From Gordonia sp. (in: high G+C Gram-positive bacteria) (GTDB lineage Bacteria > Actinomycetota > Actinomycetes > Mycobacteriales > Mycobacteriaceae), in the NCBI RefSeq assembly GCF_020438995.1, contig NZ_JAGQTN010000283.1, positions 1 to 40,754 of the forward strand: a DNA stretch of 40,754 nucleotides, read 5' to 3'. The notes beneath the pieces were generated by a model. The model made no database searches. It saw only the letters and a program-made list of their open reading frames with translations, and was not told the DNA's origin. Shown in pieces: positions 35,278 to 40,754 of the stretch (positions within the stretch are counted from its first letter, which is position 1; each line of letters opens with the position of its first letter). The translations under genes and the position numbers were made by a program.

Positions 35278-35982
35278 ATGACAAGCACGCTGTCCGACCT
35301 CACGGACGAGAAGTCCGAAAACCAGGTCGATGAGACTGCCACCGCCACCGACACCGCGGAAACCATCACCGACAAGACGGAGACCACCGACAAGACGGAG
35401 ACCACCGGCGAGACGGAGACCACCGGCGAGACAGCGGCCACAGGCAAGAAGCCCGACGACAAGGCCGCGCGCCTGGCCGGTCTGCGTACCGCGCTCGGCA
35501 GCCCCCGCTCACGCCGCGGCGGTGTGATCATCCTGGCACTACTCGCCCTCGCCGGTATCGCGGGAACCGCGTGGTTCGGCTCTCAGTGGCGTTCGGCCGA
35601 CAACACCGCCAAGGCCGCCGACGCCGCGACGTCGGCGGCCCGCGAGTTCACCACCACGCTCACCAGCGTCAGCGCCGATTCCCTCGACCAGGACTTCGCG
35701 GCGGTGCTCGACGGCTCGACAGGCGAGTTCCGCCAGATGTACGCCAAGTCCAGCGACCAGCTCCGGCAACTCCTCGTCGACAACAAGGCCCAGGCCAAGG
35801 GCACAGTCCTGGCCTCCGGCGTGGTGTCGGCGTCCACCGACAAGGTGGTGGTGCTGATGTTCGTCGACCAGACCGTCCAGAACGTCTCCAACACCGCACC
35901 CCGCATCGACCGCAGCCGCATCCGCGTCACGATGACCAAACACGACGGCCGCTGGCTGGCGGAGAAGGTCGAACTCCCCTAA
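35278..35982 (+). CDS. Mce-associated membrane protein (Mam/Mas-like)
   Basis: 234 aa. A Thr/Glu-rich cytoplasmic N-terminus of about 75 residues includes four hexapeptide repeats (DKTETT, DKTETT, GETETT, GETAAT). One membrane span (GGVIILALLALAGIAGTAWFG) and a C-terminal NTF2-like domain typical of Mce-associated proteins follow. Orphaned family members stabilise Mce complexes (established for mycobacterial LucA/OmamA-type proteins). The ATG at 35278 follows AGGAGAAGACC. Only one such gene is present, where mce operons often have two. Confidence 0.88.
   Translation: MTSTLSDLTDEKSENQVDETATATDTAETITDKTETTDKTETTGETETTGETAATGKKPDDKAARLAGLRTALGSPRSRRGGVIILALLALAGIAGTAWFGSQWRSADNTAKAADAATSAAREFTTTLTSVSADSLDQDFAAVLDGSTGEFRQMYAKSSDQLRQLLVDNKAQAKGTVLASGVVSASTDKVVVLMFVDQTVQNVSNTAPRIDRSRIRVTMTKHDGRWLAEKVELP
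35371..35442 (+). repeat. 18-bp tandem repeat in the Mce-associated gene (4 units)
   Basis: GACAAGACGGAGACCACC twice, then two diverged units beginning GGCGAGACGGAG and GGCGAGACAGCG. In-frame, giving the hexapeptide repeat of the cytoplasmic tail. Confidence 0.85.
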
Positions 35983-36052
35983 CGTCTGCGCACAGACCGG
36001 TCCCTGGGATTGAATGATCGGATATGGGGTACCCGGCGAGCAGAGGTGGGTT

Positions 36053-36652
36053 GTGGCGCAGGCGCGGCTGACGAGGGAGGCCAAGCGACAGCAGACACGC
36101 GAACGGCTGCTGGCTGCGGCGACCGCCGAATTCGGGCGCGCCGGGATGGCCGCCGCCGATATCGCGACGATCGTCGCCGAGGCCGGTGTCGCGCATTCCA
36201 CGTTCTTCTTCCACTTCCCCACCAAGGAACACGTGCTGCTCGAACTCGAGGCCCGCGAGGAACGGCTCATGGCCGACCGGCTCGACGACTTCCTCGCCAC
36301 GTCACCCGACCTGGGTGCGGCCCTGCACAAGGCCGTCGATCTGCTGGCCGAACTCGAGACCACGCTGGGACGACCCCTGTTCCGGGACTTCCTGGCCGCG
36401 CACTTCTCCACAACCCGGCCCATCTCCGAGGAGGGACTCGAACATCCGGTGTTCCTCACGCTGGTGGCACTGTTCGACGGTGCCATCCGCGACGGTGCCG
36501 CCGACGCGGCTCTCGACTCGATGAACTCCGCCTACTTCTTCCTGATAGGGCTGTACGCGCTGCTCCTCACCATCGGTGAGGGACCGAGCCGCAATGCCAT
36601 GCTCGACGACTACGTCTCCCGCACCCTGCGCAGCCTCCAACCCCCACGCTGA
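36053..36652 (+). CDS. TetR-family transcriptional regulator (TetR2)
   Basis: 199 aa. Helix-turn-helix in TRERLLAAATAEFGRAGMAAADIATIVAEAGVAHSTFFFHFPTKEHVL (residues about 13-60) and a helical ligand domain. The GTG at 36053 has AGAGGTGG upstream; an ATG at 36014 would add 13 residues. 70 bases after the Mce-associated gene and 106 bases before the ligase gene, whose promoter carries a palindrome. TetR2 is therefore the leading candidate for binding TTCTCA/TGAGAA sites here (inference). Confidence 0.87.
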   Translation: MAQARLTREAKRQQTRERLLAAATAEFGRAGMAAADIATIVAEAGVAHSTFFFHFPTKEHVLLELEAREERLMADRLDDFLATSPDLGAALHKAVDLLAELETTLGRPLFRDFLAAHFSTTRPISEEGLEHPVFLTLVALFDGAIRDGAADAALDSMNSAYFFLIGLYALLLTIGEGPSRNAMLDDYVSRTLRSLQPPR

Positions 36653-36674
36653 GACACTCTGTTCCCCCGGGTGG

Positions 36675-36719
36675 TTGCTCTCTGCCTGAGAGATTGGCAT
36701 TCTCATACATGAGAACGCC
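36675..36719 (+). promoter_or_regulatory. Ligase promoter with palindromic operator
   Basis: TTGCTC (36675-36680), 17 bases, CATTCT (36698-36703) form a moderate promoter. The palindrome spans 36696-36719: GGC, then TTCTCAT-AC-ATGAGAA, then GCC, with one mismatched pair. It covers the -10 and start region, as a repressor site would. Confidence 0.5.
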
Positions 36720-36758
36720 TCTAACTACGGACTCAGCAGCCCTGAGGAGATGTCCACG

Positions 36759-38297
36759 ATGCGACCGATTCCCGCAGACCTCACCGAGAAGTACCTGGCC
36801 GACGGGTGGTGGACCGACCAATCCATCGGCGACCTCCTGAACACAGGCCTGACGGCCGCCCCCGACACCGAGTTCAACGTCCACTCGCGCCTGCGGCCGT
36901 GGCGCGGCACGTTCGCCGACGTGGAGAGCATGGCCCGGCAACTCGCGTCCGGCCTGGCAAAGCGCGGTGTGCGCCCCGGCGACGTGATCGCCTTCCAACT
37001 GCCCAACTGGATGGAGGCCGCAGCCACGTTCTGGGCGTCGGCGTTCCTGGGCGCCACCGTGGTCCCCATCGTCCACTTCTACGGACTCAAGGAGGTCTCG
37101 TTCATCCTCGGCGAGGTCGAGCCGAAGGTGTTCATCTTCCCGTCCTCGTTCGGCAGCCTCACCTACGATCCGGCGATCGCCGCGGACGTCCCCATCACCG
37201 GCATCATCGACCGCACTTTCACCGACCTTCTCGACGACGATCCGCTGCCCGGCGTCGCCGAGGTCGACCCCGCCTCGGTCACGCTCATCGCCTTCACCTC
37301 CGGGACCACCAGCAATCCCAAAGGTGTTCTGCACAGCCACTATTCACTCGGTCACGAAACCCGGCAGCTGGCGGCGATGTATCCGGAGGACCGCGGTCTG
37401 CAACTGACCGCGGCGCCGGTGGGGCATTTCATCGGGATGATCAACGCGTTCCTGATCCCGGTCATGGACGCCACTGCGATCAATCTCGCCGACACCTGGG
37501 ATCCCGGTCAGGCCCTGGCGCTGATGTTCAGCGACGATCTGACCATCGGCGGCGGCGCCACCTACTATGTCACCAGCCTGCTCGATCACCCCGACTTCAC
37601 CCCCGAGCACCTGCCGCACATGAAGTACGCGGGCCTGGGCGGATCGTCGGTGCCCGCGGCCATCACTCGCAGGCTCACCGACCTGGGCATCACCGTGTTC
37701 CGGTCGTACGGCAGCACCGAGCATCCGTCGATCACCGGTTGCCACCCCAGCGAACAACTCGACAAACGCGCCTACACCGACGGCCGCCCACTCGCCGGCG
37801 TGGAGATCAGGTTCGGCGAGGACGGTGAGATCCTCAGCCGCGGACCGGATCTGTGCGCCGGCTACACCGACCCCGAACTCACCGCACGCGCCTTCGACGC
37901 CGACGGCTGGTACCACACCGGCGACATCGGGATTCTCGACGACGACGGCTACCTCACCATCACCGACCGCAAATCCGACATCATCATCCGCGGCGGCGAG
38001 AACATCAGCGCCCTGGAGGTGGAGGAGACCCTGCTGACCATGCCTTCTGTGGCCGAGGCAGTGGCGGTGTCCGCCCCCGACGCACGCCTGGGCGAGCACG
38101 TCGCCGCGGTGCTGCGCCTGCGCCCGGGCTGCGACATGCCCACCATCGACGAGGTGCAGGCGCACTTCGCCGCAGCCGGGCTGGCCAAGCAGAAGTGGCC
38201 CGAGGAACTGCGCCGGGTCGATGAGTTGCCGCGTACCGCGAGCGGCAAGGTTCAGAAGTTCATCGTCCGTAAGGATATTGCGGCATCCCATTTGTGA
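36759..38297 (+). CDS. AMP-forming acyl-CoA ligase (medium/long-chain or cyclic acid-CoA ligase)
   Basis: 512 aa adenylate-forming enzyme converting a carboxylic acid, ATP and CoA to acyl-CoA. P-loop-like motif TSGTTSNPKG at residues 180-189, YGSTEHPS, the hinge core TGDIGILDDDGYLTITDRKSD and catalytic Lys497 in TASGKVQK. The ATG at 36759 has GAGGAG 9 bases upstream; an ATG three codons earlier sits against that site. It resembles cyclohexanecarboxylate- and fatty-acid-CoA ligases; which acid is unknown. Its final stop codon is part of the palindrome controlling the next gene. Confidence 0.9.
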   Translation: MRPIPADLTEKYLADGWWTDQSIGDLLNTGLTAAPDTEFNVHSRLRPWRGTFADVESMARQLASGLAKRGVRPGDVIAFQLPNWMEAAATFWASAFLGATVVPIVHFYGLKEVSFILGEVEPKVFIFPSSFGSLTYDPAIAADVPITGIIDRTFTDLLDDDPLPGVAEVDPASVTLIAFTSGTTSNPKGVLHSHYSLGHETRQLAAMYPEDRGLQLTAAPVGHFIGMINAFLIPVMDATAINLADTWDPGQALALMFSDDLTIGGGATYYVTSLLDHPDFTPEHLPHMKYAGLGGSSVPAAITRRLTDLGITVFRSYGSTEHPSITGCHPSEQLDKRAYTDGRPLAGVEIRFGEDGEILSRGPDLCAGYTDPELTARAFDADGWYHTGDIGILDDDGYLTITDRKSDIIIRGGENISALEVEETLLTMPSVAEAVAVSAPDARLGEHVAAVLRLRPGCDMPTIDEVQAHFAAAGLAKQKWPEELRRVDELPRTASGKVQKFIVRKDIAASHL

Positions 38298-38311
38298 GAA
38301 TATGATTCTCA
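38278..38311 (+). promoter_or_regulatory. Amidohydrolase promoter with palindrome over the -10
   Basis: TTGCGG (38278-38283), exactly 17 bases, TATGAT (38301-38306) is the best promoter in the window. The perfect palindrome TGAGAAT-ATG-ATTCTCA (38295-38311) covers the -10 and includes the TGA stop of the ligase gene. Confidence 0.6.
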
Positions 38312-38332
38312 TAGAGAGCAAAGGAGAGTTTC

Positions 38333-39514
38333 ATGCCCGTCAAGGAGCTGCCGTATCCGCTGTTCGATGCGGACAACCACCTGTACGAGACACCGGAGGC
38401 GCTGACCAAGTTCCTCCCCGACCGGTACAAGAAGGCGATCCAGTACGTCCAGGTCAACGGCCGGACCAAGATCGCCGTCCGCGGCCAGATCAGCGACTAC
38501 ATCCCCAACCCCACCTTCGACGTCGTCGCCCGGCCCGGATCGATGGAGGACTACTTCAAGAACGGCAACCCCGAAGGCAAGTCCAAGCGCGAGATCTTCG
38601 GCGAGTCGATGAAGTCCATCCCGGCATTCCGCGAACCGAAGGCGCGCCTGGAACTGATGGACGAGCTCGGCGTCGACCGGTCGCTGATGTTCCCCACGCT
38701 GGCGAGCCTCGTCGAGGAGCGCATGCGTGACGATCCGGAGACGATCCATGTCGTCATCCACGCCCTCAACGAGTGGCTTTACGAGACTTGGGGATTCAAC
38801 TACGAGGACCGCATCTTCACCGTCCCGGTGATCAGCCTGCCGATTCTGGACAAGGCCCTCGAGGAGCTCGAATGGTGTGTGGAGCGCGGCGCCAAGTCGA
38901 TCCTGGTGCGCCCGGCGCCGGTGCCCGGTTTCCGCGGGCCACGGTCGTTCGCGCTGCCGGAGTTCGATCCGTTCTGGAAGCGGGTCACCGAACTCGACAT
39001 CCTCGTCTCCCAGCACTCCTCCGACAGCGGCTACGCCCGCTTCGATTCGGAGTGGGAGGGTTCGGACGGTGAGATGCTGCCGTTCCAGACCAACGCCTTC
39101 CGCATGGTCAACGAGTGGCGTCCGGTGCAGGACACCGTGTCCTCGTGGGTGTGCCACGGCGCGCTCTTCCGGCACCCTGATCTCAAGATCGCCGTCATCG
39201 AGAGCGGTGCGAGCTGGCTCAAGCCGCTGATGGATATGCTCGCCGACACCTACAAGAAGGCCCCCGAGGGTTTCGGCATGAACGATCCGCTCGAAGCGAT
39301 CCGCCGCTGCATCTCGGTGAGCCCGTTCTACGAGGAGGGCGTCACCGACCTCATCGACCTGATCGGCGTCGACCGCGTGCTGTTCGGCTCGGACTATCCG
39401 CACCCCGAGGGTCTGGCCCAGCCCACCCACTTCGCCGATATGCTCGGACACCTGCCCGAGGAGGATCAGGCAAAGATCATGGGCGGCAACCTCGCCCGAC
39501 TGCTCGGCGTCTGA
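38333..39514 (+). CDS. Amidohydrolase-2 family TIM-barrel metal-dependent hydrolase/decarboxylase (ACMSD-like)
   Basis: 393 aa. N-terminal metal motif FDADNH (Asp12, Asp14, His16) and C-terminal FGSDYPHPEG (residues 351-360, Asp354 the expected general acid/base) define the ACMSD/amidohydrolase-2 family, which includes decarboxylases and C-C or C-O hydrolases. Many actinobacterial relatives sit in steroid, terpenoid or fatty-acid loci with no known reaction. The ATG follows AAAGGAGAG. 35 bases after the ligase gene but with its own operator and promoter, so it can be expressed apart from the ligase. Confidence 0.88.
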   Translation: MPVKELPYPLFDADNHLYETPEALTKFLPDRYKKAIQYVQVNGRTKIAVRGQISDYIPNPTFDVVARPGSMEDYFKNGNPEGKSKREIFGESMKSIPAFREPKARLELMDELGVDRSLMFPTLASLVEERMRDDPETIHVVIHALNEWLYETWGFNYEDRIFTVPVISLPILDKALEELEWCVERGAKSILVRPAPVPGFRGPRSFALPEFDPFWKRVTELDILVSQHSSDSGYARFDSEWEGSDGEMLPFQTNAFRMVNEWRPVQDTVSSWVCHGALFRHPDLKIAVIESGASWLKPLMDMLADTYKKAPEGFGMNDPLEAIRRCISVSPFYEEGVTDLIDLIGVDRVLFGSDYPHPEGLAQPTHFADMLGHLPEEDQAKIMGGNLARLLGV

Positions 39515-39526
39515 CCGCATCTGATA

Positions 39527-39564
39527 ACAATGTCCGCAACCATGAAAGTGGTTGCGGACATTGT
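39527..39564. terminator. Strong bidirectional terminator after the amidohydrolase gene
   Basis: ACAATGTCCGCAACC and GGTTGCGGACATTGT form a perfect 15-bp stem with an 8-base loop. It lies between convergent genes, so it ends both the amidohydrolase and SMP-30-like transcripts. Confidence 0.85.
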
Positions 39565-39627
39565 CATTTCAGCCTGCTGTCATTTCAGCCTGCTGTCATT
39601 TCAGCGTGGCATCATTTTATCGTGGTG
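39564..39627. repeat. 16-bp tandem repeat, four decaying units
   Basis: TCATTTCAGCCTGCTG at 39564-39579 and 39580-39595, then TCATTTCAGCGTGGCA and TCATTTTATCGTGGTG. The series starts on the last base of the terminator hairpin and runs into the end of the SMP-30-like gene, whose stop codon is in unit four. Confidence 0.85.
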
Positions 39628-40540
39628 TCAGCCGGGTGAGCGTACCCAGGAAGCTCGTCACGTACAGCGATCGGCTGTCCCAGCCCGGCCCGGCACCGAA
39701 ACGTACCGACGACGGCGTGATCAGCCCCGAAGCGATGGTGCAGGACCGGCCCGAGTCCAGGTCCACCCGCACGATCCTGCCGGCGGCGTTGAGTGTCACG
39801 TAGGCCACGCCGTCCGGTCCGACGGTCAGGTCGTCGGCCGAGTTCAGCGGGCCGTATCCGGGCACGGTGACCCGACGGGTGACCCGTCCCCGCGCATCGA
39901 CGGCCGCGATCACCGTCGCCGGGTTGAACGTGGTGGACACCACCAGGCGCTGCCGCGTGGTGTCGTAGGCGAGGCCGTTGGTGGAGGTGAGCGACGACGT
40001 CACGCCGGTGGTGCGCCCCGTCGCCGACACCCGTGTCAGGGTGGTGACGGCGGCAGAGCCGATGTCGCGGCTGACCACGAAGTCACCGCCGGGCAGCCGG
40101 GCCAGGCCGTTGGGCATGGTCAGTCCGCGTGCCACGGTCCGCCGTGCGCCGGTGGTCAGGTTCAGCGCCTCGATGGTGCCGTCGGTCCGGCTCCCCAGGC
40201 CCGACGCCATGGCGTTGCCGACGTTGAAATACGCTGTGCCACCGTCGACGACGATGCCACCGGGGCTTGACACGTTGGCCACGGCCACCGACCTGTGGCC
40301 GCCCGCACCGAGCCGCTTGATGGCGCCCGACGCACCGGTGAGGCTGGATTCGGACAGCAGCACGTTACCGCGCCCGTCGAACGCAAGATTCTCCAGCACC
40401 CCGTACCCCGAGGCGACGGTCTCGGCGGTCCACTGCGCACACGGTGCCGGTGCCGCCCCCGCTTCCCCGGCCGTCAGAGCGGCGGTCGCCACCATCGCGG
40501 CAATGCCCACCGTCGACCGGCAGCGCGATCCCAGCCTCAT
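39617..40540 (-). CDS. Secreted SMP-30/gluconolactonase-like beta-propeller protein (ScyD/ScyE-like)
   Basis: 307 aa. Signal peptide of about 30 residues (MRLGSRCRSTVGIAAMVATAALTAGEAGA). The mature part is a series of propeller blades with motifs such as VLENLAFDGRGNVLLSES, SPGGIVVDGGTAYF, MPNGLARLPGGDFVVS, TNGLAYD and SADDLTVGPDGVAYV. The family includes lactonases and carbohydrate- or lipid-linked hydrolases; catalytic residues are not certain here, so the function is open. The ATG at 40540 has GGGAGGGGAG upstream; the extension to 40579 lacks a site. Single gene, convergent with the amidohydrolase. Confidence 0.85.
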   Translation of the reverse strand: MRLGSRCRSTVGIAAMVATAALTAGEAGAAPAPCAQWTAETVASGYGVLENLAFDGRGNVLLSESSLTGASGAIKRLGAGGHRSVAVANVSSPGGIVVDGGTAYFNVGNAMASGLGSRTDGTIEALNLTTGARRTVARGLTMPNGLARLPGGDFVVSRDIGSAAVTTLTRVSATGRTTGVTSSLTSTNGLAYDTTRQRLVVSTTFNPATVIAAVDARGRVTRRVTVPGYGPLNSADDLTVGPDGVAYVTLNAAGRIVRVDLDSGRSCTIASGLITPSSVRFGAGPGWDSRSLYVTSFLGTLTRLTPR

Positions 40541-40595
40541 ACCGAACTCCCCTCCCGCACGATGCGACCTACGCCACATCGAACAACTCCGCGAA

Positions 40596-40611
40596 CACTA
40601 CCCACGTAGTG
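40596..40611. promoter_or_regulatory. Small palindrome upstream of the SMP-30-like gene
   Basis: CACTAC-CCAC-GTAGTG, perfect 6-bp arms, 56 bases before the start codon. It resembles the ACTAC...GTAGT palindrome upstream of cydA, but the centre differs in length. Confidence 0.35.
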
Positions 40612-40651
40612 GCCGAGATCGTGACGCCACCCCTGCTTTTCGCATCCACCT

Positions 40652-40754
40652 CTTGATCCCTGAGCCCGAAGCAACGAAGGAGCGACCAAACATCATGATC
40701 CCCGAGCCCGAAGCAACGAAGGAGCGACCAAACATCTTGATCCCTGAGGCTGAA
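40652..40754 (+). repeat. Tandem array of the dispersed 'LIPE' repeat, 42-bp period, cut by the window end
   Basis: Units start at 40652 (CTTGATCCCTGAGCCCGAAG), 40694 (CATGATCCCCGAGCCCGAAG) and 40736. The first two are nearly identical; the third is cut off at 19 bases. Same orientation as every other copy in the window. The array likely continues beyond 40754. Confidence 0.85.

Noticed and set aside
35987-36000. GTCTG-N4-CAGAC hairpin after the Mce-associated gene as a terminator
   Set aside because: Only a 5-bp stem without a U-tract; too weak to call.
40652-40754. CRISPR-like array at the window end
   Set aside because: The 42-bp units are contiguous and near-identical throughout, without unique spacers, and match the dispersed repeat family.

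Overview
The window is about 66% G+C and is typical of the order Mycobacteriales. It has a complete mce lipid-import operon, the cydA-cydB-cydD-cydC order, a Rv0812/Rv0811c/Rv0810c/purM/purF/Rv0807-like block, many ATGA or GTGA overlaps, and GTG starts. A Gordonia-like organism is my best guess, by inference from gene content and GC. No phylogenetic marker was tested.

Layout. 1-195: a heavily folded stretch that ends in a U-tract on the minus strand, downstream of an Fe3+-type ABC importer (185-3835, minus; lipoprotein, permease, ATPase) whose promoter carries a degenerate IdeR-like box. 3967-10038 (minus): cytochrome bd oxidase cydABDC; cydD carries an in-frame copy of a dispersed repeat. 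10226-16388: the conserved housekeeping block (aminodeoxychorismate lyase, YgfZ, DUF3073 protein, PurM, PurF, sterol-carrier-family protein). 16463-17971: a GCS2-type glutamate-cysteine ligase. 18009-19340: a decayed accessory island with a broken AlbA/AAA_4-type gene and the 3' tail of a type III restriction gene, with repeats at both edges. 19473-20636: a secreted DUF3089 esterase-like protein.

20687-39514 looks like one catabolic and import locus. On the minus strand are TetR1, a DUF35 protein, an SCPx/Ltp-like thiolase, an LLM flavin oxidoreductase and a truncated SDR. On the plus strand, a P450 and an intact SDR head a tightly packed yrbEAB-mceABCDEF-mce-associated operon, followed by TetR2, an acyl-CoA ligase and an ACMSD-type amidohydrolase. 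A palindrome lies between TetR1 and the P450. A second motif built on TGAGAA/TTCTCA half-sites sits on the predicted -10 regions of the ligase and the amidohydrolase, and related half-sites lie at the DUF35 promoter. The simplest reading is regulated import of a lipid or terpenoid substrate, P450/SDR oxidation, CoA activation and thiolase/aldolase-type cleavage. The substrate cannot be read from sequence. 39617-40540: a secreted SMP-30-like beta-propeller protein. The window ends in a 42-bp tandem array of the same repeat family seen at 6.3, 15.9, 18.0 and 19.3 kb.

All start choices, operators and promoters are by eye. No alignment, folding or database search was run.
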